Assembly (NCBI RefSeq): GCF_029952525.1
Contig: NZ_JASAOF010000005.1
Location: 124,001-188,000 of the forward strand
Direction: 5' to 3'
Source of the DNA: Saccharopolyspora ipomoeae
GTDB taxonomy: Bacteria; Actinomycetota; Actinomycetes; Mycobacteriales; Pseudonocardiaceae
DNA: 64,000 bases
A model generated the notes under the pieces. It ran no database searches. It had not been told where the DNA came from and saw only the letters and a program-made list of their open reading frames with translations. Position 1 is the first letter of the stretch, and each line of letters begins with the position of its first letter. This document shows, piece by piece, positions 1 through 7,919 of the stretch. Made by a program: the position numbers and the translations under genes.

Positions 1-689
1 CCCGCGAAGTCCTCGCCCACGTCGACGGGTTGATGAACGGCGTGCGGGCGCTGCGCGCTCAGCAGGAGTCCAAGCTTCGGGTGGCCGCGAGCATGACCGT
101 CGCCGAGTACCTGGTGCCGCGCTGGATCAGCAGGCTGCGCGAGGCGCTGCCGGAGGTGCACCTCGAACTCGACGTCACCAACTCCGCCGCCGTGGCCGAG
201 TCCGTCCGGCACGGGCAGGCGGATCTCGGCTTCATCGAGGCCCCCGACCCGCCCGATGGCGTGTCGGTGCGCTACCTGACCGGCGACCGCATGATCGTCA
301 TCGTCCCGCCCGGACACCCCTGGTCGCGGCTGCGGCGGCCGCTGACGCCCAGCGAGCTCGCCGCGACCCCGCTGATCGTGCGCGAGCACGGCTCCGGCAC
401 CCGCGAGAAGCTCTACCGCGCGCTCGCCGAGGTCGGCGCGACACCGGTGGCGCCGCTGCTGGAGCTCAGCTCGACCACCGCCGTGCGCAACGCCGTCGTC
501 GCCGGGGCCGGACCCGCGGTGCTCAGCGTCCTGGCCGCCGCCACCGACCTCGCCGAGCACCGGCTGGTGGAGGTCCCGGTCGCCGAGATGGACCTGCGGC
601 GACCGCTGCACGCCGTGTGGCGCTCAGGGCTGCAGCTCACCGGCCCGGCCGCGGCGCTGCTGGCCACCGCCACGCGCGTCCCCGACTGA
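1..689 (+). CDS. LysR-family regulator, C-terminal part (5' end outside window)
   Basis: The reading frame is open from base 3, so the gene begins before the window. About 229 residues are visible: the end of the linker helix (REVLAHVDGLMNGV), then the LysR substrate-binding fold starting KLRVAASMTVAEYLVP and ending in the usual final strand. The N-terminal helix-turn-helix is missing only because of the window edge. The effector-binding domain looks complete, with the family's GSGTREKLYRAL hinge region. The last 66 bases overlap the end of the convergent pabAB gene. The ligand and targets cannot be told from this part alone. Confidence 0.85.
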   Translation, partial: REVLAHVDGLMNGVRALRAQQESKLRVAASMTVAEYLVPRWISRLREALPEVHLELDVTNSAAVAESVRHGQADLGFIEAPDPPDGVSVRYLTGDRMIVIVPPGHPWSRLRRPLTPSELAATPLIVREHGSGTREKLYRALAEVGATPVAPLLELSSTTAVRNAVVAGAGPAVLSVLAAATDLAEHRLVEVPVAEMDLRRPLHAVWRSGLQLTGPAAALLATATRVPD

Positions 690-2672
690 CGGCAGCGCCC
701 GTGCCGGTGCGGCGGCCTTGAGCAGCATCTCGTCGAACTCGGCCTCCGGATCCGAACCCAGCACGATCGCGCCCCCGGCGCCGATCCGCCAGCGGCCGTC
801 GACGAGGACCATCGTGCGGATGACGATGTTGAGATCGGCCGCGCCCGAGCACCCCAGGTAGCCGATCGCGCCGGAGTACACGCCGCGCGCCCGGTCCTCG
901 ATCTCGTCGATGAGCTCCAGCGTCCGCCGCTTCGGCGCCCCGGTCATCGAGCCGCCGGGGAAGCAGGCGCGCACGCAGTCGATCACGTCGCGCTCGGCGC
1001 GCAGCGTGCCGCGCACGGTGGAGACCAGCTGGTGCACCGTCTCGTAGGTCTCCACCGCCATCAGCTCGGGCACGTGCACCGAGCCGACCTCGCAGACCCG
1101 GCCGAGGTCGTTGCGCATCAGGTCGACGATCATCAGGTTCTCGGCCCGCGTCTTCGGATCGGCGGCCAGCTCGCGGCGGATCTCCGCGTCGTGCTCGGCG
1201 CTCTCCCCGCGCGGCGCGGTGCCCTTGATCGGCTTGGCCTCCACCACCCGGTCCGGGGTGATCTTGAGGAACCGCTCCGGCGACGAGCAGGCCACCTCCA
1301 CCGCGTCGGCGCGCAGGAACGCCGAGTACGGCGCGGGGTTGCGGCGCCGCAACCGCCGGTAGGTCTCCCAGGCGGGTTCGACGGCGGGCAGCTCGGCGGC
1401 GTTGGTGAGGCAGATCTCGTAGCTCTCCCCCGCCAGCAGGTGGTCCTGACAGGTCAGCACCTCGCGCACGTAGGCCGCGCGATCGCGGGCCAGCGCCCGC
1501 TCGATCTCCGCGCCCTCGGCGTCACCGGGTTCGCCCGCGGGTGGCAGAGCCGACAGGACGGCGCTGGTGCCGGCGAGCCAGTCGACCGCTTCCGCGCGAT
1601 CCCCCTCGCTCAACGCCACCAGGTAGGTGCGCCCGCGCAGGTGGTCCACCGCCACGAACCGGTCGGCGAAGATCCACACCGCGTCCGGGGCCGGGGATCG
1701 GTGCCGGTTCGGCGAGCCGCAGTCGGCCTTGAGCTCGTAGCCGAAGTAGCCCACGTAGCCGCCGGTGAAGTCGAACGGCAGCGGCGGTGCCTCGATCTCC
1801 CGGTCGCGCAGCTCGCGCTGCAACCGGTCGAGCACGGGTTCACCGGAACCGACCCGGTGGACGAGGGTTTCGCTCAGCGGACCGGAATCGTCACCCAGGA
1901 ACGAGAACCGCGACAACCCCTCCTCCACCCGGGAGCTGTCCAGCCAGAACGCGCGCTCGGAGTCGGCGAACAGCCGCGCGAACGCGGCCTCGGTGTCGAC
2001 CGCGCCCTCCAGCTCCACCACGTTGGCGCGAAAACGGCGCCCAGCGGAAGTCCGCCCAGCGGCGGACGTCCGCTGGGCGGAGACGCTCCGCCGGGCCGTT
2101 CGGCCGGGAGCGAGGTCGCGGAAGTTGGCCAGCAGCCGCTCGCCGTGCTCGGACTCGACCGACTCCGGGTGGAACTGCACTCCCCAGCGCGGCAGGTCCC
2201 GGTGCCGCAACGCCATCACCACGCCGTCCTCGGCCCGCGCGGTCACCAGCAGCTCCTCGGGCACCGGTTCGGCCACGCACAGCGAGTGGTAGCGCACGGC
2301 CCCGAAGTCGGCCGGGATACCGGCGAACATCGCGTCCCCGTCGTGCCGGACGCGGGTGAGGTGCCCGTGCCGCGCCGCCGGCGCGGGGACCACGCGCGCG
2401 CCCTCGCTGACGGCCAGGCCCTGATGCCCCAGGCACACGCCCAGCACCGGCGCGGTCGCCCGCCGGAGGAGTTCCGCGCAGATGCCGAAATCCCGCGCGC
2501 GCTCCGGGCTCCCGGGACCGGGCGAGAGGACGATGTTGTCGTACTCGTCGAGATCCAGGTCCCCGGCGGCGTCGTTGGTGACGACGTGCGGCTCGCACCC
2601 GTTGACCCGGGCCAGCAGGTGGAACAGGTTGTAGGTGTAGGAGTCGTGGTTGTCGACCAGCAACGTGCGCAC
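624..2672 (-). CDS. pabAB: Aminodeoxychorismate synthase, fused PabA-PabB
   Basis: Makes 4-amino-4-deoxychorismate from chorismate and glutamine, the first step to p-aminobenzoate for folate or for PABA-primed secondary metabolites. Residues 1-190 are a class I glutamine amidotransferase with nucleophile Cys80 (GVCLGHQ) and His168/Glu170 (FHPE). The rest is a chorismate-binding domain with EAKPIKGTAPRG; the PIKGT lysine is typical of PabB, whereas anthranilate synthases carry PIAGT. The order PabA then PabB in one 682-residue chain is the actinomycete fused form. GTG start. No neighbouring pabC or polyketide genes are seen, so a primary folate role is as likely as a secondary-metabolite one. 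The 3' end overlaps the LysR gene tail to tail. Confidence 0.92.
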   Translation of the reverse strand: MRTLLVDNHDSYTYNLFHLLARVNGCEPHVVTNDAAGDLDLDEYDNIVLSPGPGSPERARDFGICAELLRRATAPVLGVCLGHQGLAVSEGARVVPAPAARHGHLTRVRHDGDAMFAGIPADFGAVRYHSLCVAEPVPEELLVTARAEDGVVMALRHRDLPRWGVQFHPESVESEHGERLLANFRDLAPGRTARRSVSAQRTSAAGRTSAGRRFRANVVELEGAVDTEAAFARLFADSERAFWLDSSRVEEGLSRFSFLGDDSGPLSETLVHRVGSGEPVLDRLQRELRDREIEAPPLPFDFTGGYVGYFGYELKADCGSPNRHRSPAPDAVWIFADRFVAVDHLRGRTYLVALSEGDRAEAVDWLAGTSAVLSALPPAGEPGDAEGAEIERALARDRAAYVREVLTCQDHLLAGESYEICLTNAAELPAVEPAWETYRRLRRRNPAPYSAFLRADAVEVACSSPERFLKITPDRVVEAKPIKGTAPRGESAEHDAEIRRELAADPKTRAENLMIVDLMRNDLGRVCEVGSVHVPELMAVETYETVHQLVSTVRGTLRAERDVIDCVRACFPGGSMTGAPKRRTLELIDEIEDRARGVYSGAIGYLGCSGAADLNIVIRTMVLVDGRWRIGAGGAIVLGSDPEAEFDEMLLKAAAPARALPSVGDARGGGQQRRGRAGELQP

Positions 2673-2689
2673 GACTCCCCGCGCAGCGC

Positions 2690-4177
2690 TCAGTTGTCCG
2701 AGCCCTTCTTGCCCGGCTCGTCCTTGTGCTCGTTGCCCTTGCCCGGCCTGTGCTCGCCCGGGTTCGGCGGCTGCGGCTTCTCCACCGGCGCGGGCGGCGG
2801 GGGCGGCGAGCTCGTCGACGAATCGACCACCGAGTCGGACTCGATCAGCGGCTGCCGCGCACCGCGCAGACCGAGCTGGTGGTGCTCGGTGATGCGCGTG
2901 CCGTCGGGCATGACCAGCACGATCCCGATGCGCACGGCGTTGCGGCCGGTGACCGTCGGCGGCTCGACCACTTGGACCTCCGACACGCTCGACCAGAAGG
3001 CCTCGTAGCCGGAGCGGCCCTGCGCCTGCAGGCCGGTGCCCAACCGGGTCCAGGCGTTGGCCGGGTGTTCGGGCAGCAACGCGTAGTAGTCGGACACGAC
3101 GCGTTCGAGCTCGGCGGGCGAGGCCGTCTGCTGCTGTTGCTGCTGGTCACCGGAGGGCAGCAGGAACGCCAGCGCGACCAGCACCGCGGCGGTGACGGCA
3201 CCGGCGGTCAGGTAGATCCAGCGGCGCGAACGCCTCGGCGGGGCCACGGGCGCGTTGTCCAGCCGGGTGCCGTTGTCCACCGCGCCGACCAGCGCCGTGT
3301 CCTCGACCCGGCTCATCGGCTGGGTGAGATCGGGCTCCGGCAGCGGGTTCGGCGCGCCGGAACCCACGGCCCGCAGCGCCTCGGCGGCCTGGGCCGGCGT
3401 CGGCCGCTGCGCGGGATCGACGTGCAGCATCCGGCTCAGCACCGGCGCCAGCACCCCGGCCAGCTGCGGCGGCCGGAACCGGCCGGCGGCGACCTCGTGC
3501 AGCAGGGCGATCGAGTTCGTCGCGTCCTCGCCGAACGGGGGCACGCCCTCCACCGCCGCGTACAGCGTCGCGCCCAGCGAGTAGACGTCGGAAGCGGGGG
3601 TCGGCGACTGCCCGCGCGCGACCTCCGGCGACAGGTAGGCGGGCGTTCCGGCGATGACGCCGGTGCGGGTGACCGACACGTCGTCGGCGGCGTGCGAGAT
3701 GCCGAAGTCGGTGATCTTGGCGGTGCCGTCGTCGCCGAGCAGGACGTTGCCGGGCTTGATGTCGCGGTGGGTGATGCCGGCGGCGTGCGCGGCCTCCAGC
3801 GCTGCGGCCGCCTGCGCCCCCATGCTCGCGACCTTGCCCGGGGTCATCCGCCCCTTCTCCGCCAGCACCTCGGAGAGGCTGCGGGAGGGCAGGTACTCCA
3901 TGATCAGCACGGGGAAGCCGTCGTGCTCGGTGACGTCGTGCACCGCCACGGCGTTCGGGTGGTGCAGGCGTGCGGCGAGGCGGCCCTCGCGCATGGCGCG
4001 CTGCCGCGCCTCCTCGGCCACCTCCGGGCTGGCGCCCTCGGCGGCGCTGAGCTGCTTGACCGCGACCGGGCGCTGCAGCAGCTCGTCGGTGGCCAGCCAC
4101 ACCACGCCCATGCCGCCGCTGCCCAGCCGCCGCTCCAGCCGGTACCGGCCGGCCAGCAGCGCTCCCACCTCCGTCAC
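2690..4177 (-). CDS. Membrane-anchored Ser/Thr protein kinase (PknB class, no PASTA)
   Basis: A 495-residue Hanks-type kinase. The GTG start at 4177 is chosen because it has a GGAAGGG site upstream and gives the normal kinase start VTEVGALLAGRYRL. Seen: glycine loop LGSGGMGVVWLA, catalytic Lys41 (VAVKQL), HRDIKPGN, and DFG (ITDFGIS). A threonine-rich linker follows the kinase domain, then one membrane helix (WIYLTAGAVTAAVLVALAFL), then an outside domain of about 130 residues. That domain has no PASTA repeats and ends in a proline-rich and lysine/glycine-rich tail. It sits 17 bases upstream of pabAB on the same strand and may be co-transcribed, though no functional link is evident. Its signal and substrates are unknown. 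Confidence 0.93.
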   Translation of the reverse strand: MTEVGALLAGRYRLERRLGSGGMGVVWLATDELLQRPVAVKQLSAAEGASPEVAEEARQRAMREGRLAARLHHPNAVAVHDVTEHDGFPVLIMEYLPSRSLSEVLAEKGRMTPGKVASMGAQAAAALEAAHAAGITHRDIKPGNVLLGDDGTAKITDFGISHAADDVSVTRTGVIAGTPAYLSPEVARGQSPTPASDVYSLGATLYAAVEGVPPFGEDATNSIALLHEVAAGRFRPPQLAGVLAPVLSRMLHVDPAQRPTPAQAAEALRAVGSGAPNPLPEPDLTQPMSRVEDTALVGAVDNGTRLDNAPVAPPRRSRRWIYLTAGAVTAAVLVALAFLLPSGDQQQQQQTASPAELERVVSDYYALLPEHPANAWTRLGTGLQAQGRSGYEAFWSSVSEVQVVEPPTVTGRNAVRIGIVLVMPDGTRITEHHQLGLRGARQPLIESDSVVDSSTSSPPPPPAPVEKPQPPNPGEHRPGKGNEHKDEPGKKGSDN

Positions 4178-4211
4178 GCAGAACCCTTCCACTCGGCGAA
4201 CCCCGACCAGG

Positions 4212-4436
4212 CTAACCCGTACGGATGATCCGGCTTCGCCCCCTGGCCATCCGCATCCCTGATGACCAGCGCAAACGATCACGAGTGGAGTCCTTTTCTC
4301 CGGTTTCCCGCAACAGGTCGCAGCCGGGTCCGCAGCGGCACCGCTCGTCGGGGTCGTTGCCGATCTCACCGGCGGTGATGCCCTCGAACCGGCCCCAGAA
4401 GCCCGTCGCCGGTGATCGTGCCGCTCGGCGACACAC
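4212..4436 (-). other. Possible small ORF or gene remnant in the kinase/dehydrogenase gap
   Basis: The roughly 400-base gap between the kinase and the flavoprotein gene has no convincing full gene. On the minus strand a short frame reads FWGRFEGITAGEIGNDPDE and then a cysteine-rich stretch CRCGPGCD, using third positions typical of real genes here. The upstream end has no clear ribosome site and codon use becomes poor after the cysteines. It could be a decayed gene, a small cysteine-rich protein, or chance. The gap must also hold the divergent promoters of the two flanking genes. Confidence 0.25.
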
Positions 4437-4579
4437 CAGACGCGGAGTCCGCCGCGGAGCGAACCGGACTCACCCCGTCCGGACGCGTTCCGCGCAGGCG
4501 CTATCGTGCTTGGCGTCGTGGCGTTTTCGCGTCGCCGGCGGTCATGTCGGACGCCGGGCCCCTGGACTCCTCGGAGAGG

Positions 4580-5812
4580 ATGGCCTTGAGCAGCAACGAG
4601 ATTCCGCGCTGGGCCGATCAGCCCAAGCCGTCGACGCCCGAAGAGTGGATCGCGAGAGCCCGTGCGGTGGCCCGAGTTCTGGCCGCCGACGCGGTGCAGC
4701 GCGACCGCGAGGGGGCGCCGCCGACCGCGGAAATCCGCCTGCTCAAGGAATCCGGACTGGTCACCCTGCTCGGACCGGCCGAGCACGGCGGCGGCGCGCA
4801 GCACTGGACCACCGCCTGCCGCGTGGTCCGCGAGGTCTCCGCCGGGGACGGCTCGATCGGCCAGCTGCTCGGCCACCACTACGTCTGGGCGTGGGCGATG
4901 CGGCTGGTCGGCACGCCCGCGCAGATCACCGAGGTCGACGCGCTCTACACGACCCACGCGCACTTCTTCGGCGGAGTGGTCAACCCGCGCGACCACGACC
5001 TGATCGTCGCCGACGAGGGCGAAACGCTGCTCTACCGGGGGAAGAAGTCCTTCTCCACCGGCGCCAAGGTCTCCGACCTGCTGGTCGTGGAGGGCACGCT
5101 GGAACCCGGTGGCCAGAGCGTGTTCACGGTCGTGCCCGCCCGGCAGGACGGGATCACCTTCGGCGACGACTGGGACAACCTCGGGCAGCGGCTGACCGTG
5201 TCCGGCAGCGTGGAGATCACCGACGTGCGGGTGCCGTGGTCGGCCGCCGCCGGATACGTCGACAAGCGCTTCCATGCCTCGGCTTTCAGCACCCTGCACG
5301 TGCCCGCGCTGCACCTGGTCTTCGCCAACCTCTACCTCGGCATCGCCCAGGCCGCGCTGCGCGCCGGGGTCGCCTACACGCGCGGGCACACCCGCGCCTG
5401 GCCCTACGGCGGCGAGGGCAAGAACTCCGGCACCGAGGAGTTCTACGTCCTGGAGGGCTACGGCGACCTGCAGTCGAAGCTGTGGGCCGCGGAGACGCTC
5501 ACCGACACCGCCGGGGCGAGCCTGGCGCAGCTGCTGCACTCCGACCGCGACTCGGTGACGCGCGAGATGCGGGGCCGCGCAGCGGTTCTCGTGTCGGCGG
5601 CCAAGCAGCGCACGATCGACGTCGGGCTGGAGGTCGCCAACCGGATCTTCGAGCTCACCGGTGCTCGCGCCACCGCGAACGCGGTCGGTCTGGACCTGCA
5701 CTGGCGCAACCTGCGCACCCACAGCCTGCACGACCCGGTCGCCTACAAGCGGGTCGAGGTCGGCAGGTACGCGCTGCTCGGCGACCTGCCGACCCCGTCG
5801 CCCTACACCTGA
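4580..5812 (+). CDS. Acyl-CoA dehydrogenase-fold flavoprotein (DszC/SfnB-like monooxygenase)
   Basis: About 410 residues of the acyl-CoA dehydrogenase fold, closest in pattern to the DszC/SfnB group: flavin-dependent monooxygenases that use reduced FMN and act in organosulfur desulfurisation or similar oxidations. Seen: LLKESGLVTLLGPAEHGGG near the N-terminus, GDGSIGQLLGHHYVW, and C-terminal ELTGARATANAVGLDLHWRN. This group lacks the catalytic glutamate of true acyl-CoA dehydrogenases; I could not place one. The start is uncertain. ATG 4580 directly abuts GGAGAGG, an in-frame TTG at 4586 has better spacing from it, and ATG 4544 is also possible. No flavin reductase or sulfonate transport gene is adjacent, so the substrate is unknown. 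Confidence 0.8.
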   Translation: MALSSNEIPRWADQPKPSTPEEWIARARAVARVLAADAVQRDREGAPPTAEIRLLKESGLVTLLGPAEHGGGAQHWTTACRVVREVSAGDGSIGQLLGHHYVWAWAMRLVGTPAQITEVDALYTTHAHFFGGVVNPRDHDLIVADEGETLLYRGKKSFSTGAKVSDLLVVEGTLEPGGQSVFTVVPARQDGITFGDDWDNLGQRLTVSGSVEITDVRVPWSAAAGYVDKRFHASAFSTLHVPALHLVFANLYLGIAQAALRAGVAYTRGHTRAWPYGGEGKNSGTEEFYVLEGYGDLQSKLWAAETLTDTAGASLAQLLHSDRDSVTREMRGRAAVLVSAAKQRTIDVGLEVANRIFELTGARATANAVGLDLHWRNLRTHSLHDPVAYKRVEVGRYALLGDLPTPSPYT

Positions 5813-5813
5813 T

Positions 5814-6740
5814 CTACTCCGGCGCCTCGCCGTCGGTCCAGGTCTTCGGCGTGACGACGTGCAGGGCGTTGCGGGCGACGCTGAACGTCTGCGGCGTGCT
5901 GGAGACGACCTCGCCGTCGATGTTGATCGGCTGCGGCTCGTCGGTGACGACCTCGACCTTCCGGGTGCGGAACTGCTCGATCTGGTCGTTGGGCGCGCCG
6001 GTCTTGAGCCCGCGCACGACCCCGGCGAGCTGACGGATGTTGCCCTGCCGGAGCACGGTGATGTCCAGGGCGTCGTCGTCGATGCCCGAGTCGCTGGCGG
6101 CCACCTGCCCGCCGCCGAAGTAGCGCCCGTTGGCCACCGAGATCTGCAGCAGCCGGTCGTAGCCGACGTCGGCGTGGTCGCCGTCGGGGAAGCGCAGCGT
6201 AGCGGCGAACGGCCGGTGCTTGAGGAACGCCTTGGCGGTGGCCACCGGGTAGGCCAGCGGGCCGACGAAGCGCTTCAGCCGCGGCGACATGGCCTGCGCG
6301 ACCTCCGCCCCGATGCCCACCGAGGCGCGGTTGACGTAGTAGTTGTCCCCGCACAGCCCCAGGTCGACGTCGACGATGTGGGCGCCGAGGATCGTCCGGC
6401 AGGCCCCGTCGAGGTCGTCGGGGATGTGCATGGTGCGCGCGAAGTCGTTCGCGGTGCCCAGCGGCAGCAGCCCGAGCGGCACGTCGCGGTGGGCGAGGCA
6501 GTCGACCACCGAGCTGACGCTGCCGTCGCCACCGCCGACGATGATGAGGTCGTGGCCGCTCCGGGCCGCCGAGTCGACGGTCTCCACGAGCCGCGACGGA
6601 TCGTTCAGCGGGTAGGTGGCACCCAGCGGGACGCCGAGCTCGCGCAGCCGCTCCAGGGCGTAGGCGTAGGCCTTGCCCCCGGTGCGCGAGTGCACGTTGA
6701 CCACCAGGGCCGCTTTGGTGACAGGCCGCTCGATGCGAAT
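5814..6740 (-). CDS. Diacylglycerol kinase-like lipid kinase, probable ATT start
   Basis: A DagK/YegS-type lipid kinase of about 308 residues. Seen: nucleotide loop VGGGDGSVSSV, LLPLGTANDFAR, and a C-terminal domain with NIDGEVVSSTP. The first standard start codon in frame (GTG 6704) would cut into the first strand of the fold (KAALVVNVHSRTG). Twelve codons upstream lies ATT (6738-6740), six bases after a perfect AGGAGG (6747-6752), and the codons between read RIERPVTKAAL as expected for the family. I therefore start the gene at ATT, a rare initiation codon. It converges with the flavoprotein gene with one base between the two stops. It phosphorylates diacylglycerol or a related lipid alcohol; the exact substrate is unknown. 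Confidence 0.82.
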   Translation of the reverse strand: MRIERPVTKAALVVNVHSRTGGKAYAYALERLRELGVPLGATYPLNDPSRLVETVDSAARSGHDLIIVGGGDGSVSSVVDCLAHRDVPLGLLPLGTANDFARTMHIPDDLDGACRTILGAHIVDVDLGLCGDNYYVNRASVGIGAEVAQAMSPRLKRFVGPLAYPVATAKAFLKHRPFAATLRFPDGDHADVGYDRLLQISVANGRYFGGGQVAASDSGIDDDALDITVLRQGNIRQLAGVVRGLKTGAPNDQIEQFRTRKVEVVTDEPQPINIDGEVVSSTPQTFSVARNALHVVTPKTWTDGEAPE

Positions 6741-6919
6741 GGTCCGCCTCCTGCGAAGTTCGAGGACACCGATGGCGTCCTTTCTACCTCCGCCGGGTCA
6801 CGAACCGCACCTACGGGTGATGTCCCCACGAGGCCTCGCGCAAGCGGCGCAGCCGCGAGCAGCGCGAACCACCCCGGCAGCCCGCACCGCCGAGCAGCGG
6901 GACCACGGACATCGAGCGT

Positions 6920-7099
6920 TCAGGCGCGGACCGCGACGTCCGCGGTCACCACGCCGGTGTTGACCATCGGGCGCTTGGCGCGGCGGGTGCCCCACGGGCC
7001 GTGCAGGGCGATCATGTCGGACGGGACCGGACAGGTGCGCCCGCCTTCGGCGATCCGGGTCATGCCGGCTTCGGGGCGGGGCTGGGCGTGCTTGGACAC
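6920..7099 (-). CDS. Small hypothetical protein, about 59 residues
   Basis: A short frame from GTG 7099 with strongly gene-like third positions through VSKHAQPRPEAGMTRIAEGG to the end RPMVNTGVVTADVAVRA. No domain, membrane segment or signal peptide is recognised. The protein is basic and has one cysteine. A weak GGTGAG precedes the GTG. An upstream frame extension to 7183 has poor codon use and is not included. It lies alone between the lipid kinase and a repeat-rich gap. I do not recognise a family. Confidence 0.45.
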   Translation of the reverse strand: MSKHAQPRPEAGMTRIAEGGRTCPVPSDMIALHGPWGTRRAKRPMVNTGVVTADVAVRA

Positions 7100-7183
7100 A
7101 GTTCTCACCAGTGACGAGTAGGCAAAGGGCAGAAAGGTTTCGGGCAGGAGAGCACGCGCTGCCGCGATTCCAGTATGCGCCAT

Positions 7184-7284
7184 CCGATGTCGATCTTCAC
7201 ATCGGGGTCGTTGAACGCAGAACGATCATCGAATCGAATTCGGATTCCTCTGTGGACTGTTAATGCGGTTTTCATGAGAACTTC
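7184..7284. repeat. AT-richer gap with inverted repeats and a palindromic-repeat copy
   Basis: The gap 7100-7401 holds no gene. It is markedly less GC-rich than its surroundings. It contains the inverted repeat CCGATGT/ACATCGG (7184-7205), a degenerate GAATC...GATTC dyad around 7230-7250, and at 7268-7284 a copy (GTTTTCATGAGAACTTC) of the palindrome found near 13.1 and 53.1 kb. The promoter of gtrA probably lies at its right end. Confidence 0.55.
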
Positions 7285-7401
7285 GCCCACCCCGAACAAC
7301 GCGAATTCATTTCACTTTTCACTGAACCCACAGACCACGCCATCGCGAGACCGGCGCACCCTCGCCGAGTCGCGTTCATCCGGACATGTCATCGTTGCGC
7401 C

Positions 7402-7911
7402 ATGACCGCCGGGCAAGAGGCCGAGCCGATCGCACCGCAGTCCCCGCGCTCCCCCGGGCAGCGCTTCCACACCGCCATGGAGGCGGTGACTCGAAGACTC
7501 CCCTTCGGGCTCTCCCGCGTCGTCGCGCCGAGCTTCCTGGGCTTCGCGCTGATCAACGGCTCCACCTTCGCCCTCGACCTGCTGCTGCTCACCCTGTTCC
7601 GCAGCGCGCTGCACTGGCCGGTGCCGGTGGCCTTCACCGTCGCCTACCTGATCGCCTTCACCGCCAGCTTCCTGCTCAACCGGGCGCTGAACTTCCGCTC
7701 GCACGCGCCCGTCGGGCCGCAGGCCGGGCTCTACGCCGTGGCGGTGGCGCTCAACTACCTGCTGTTCATCCTCGGCCTCGGCTCCGGGCTGGCCGCGCTC
7801 GGCACGCAGTACCACCTCTCGCGGCTCATCGCGGGGATGTGCGAGGCGGTCTACATGTACAGCGCGATGCGCTGGGTCATCTTCCGCGACACCGGCGCCC
7901 GCGCCGACTAG
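7402..7911 (+). CDS. GtrA-like membrane protein
   Basis: A 169-residue GtrA/DPMS-family protein with four predicted membrane helices, starting with FLGFALINGSTFALDLLLLT and ending with MYSAMRWVIFRD; the last arginine-rich motif is typical of the family. Members assist flipping or transfer of polyprenyl-linked sugars for cell-wall or surface glycans. The next gene, a phosphatase/lipid-kinase fusion, starts 8 bases later and is surely co-transcribed. This suggests a joint role in membrane lipid or lipid-carrier recycling. No glycosyltransferase is adjacent. Confidence 0.85.
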   Translation: MTAGQEAEPIAPQSPRSPGQRFHTAMEAVTRRLPFGLSRVVAPSFLGFALINGSTFALDLLLLTLFRSALHWPVPVAFTVAYLIAFTASFLLNRALNFRSHAPVGPQAGLYAVAVALNYLLFILGLGSGLAALGTQYHLSRLIAGMCEAVYMYSAMRWVIFRDTGARAD

Positions 7912-7919
7912 GGAACGAC

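Noticed and set aside
624-2672. Anthranilate synthase (TrpEG fusion)
   Set aside because: The chorismate domain has PIKGT, the aminodeoxychorismate synthase form, rather than PIAGT.
1032-3008. Very long plus-strand frame opposite pabAB
   Set aside because: It is antisense to a gene with complete catalytic motifs and has the arginine/valine/histidine-rich composition of a shadow frame. Similar long frames opposite the kinase, LAL regulator, ALDH and acyl-CoA genes were rejected for the same reason.
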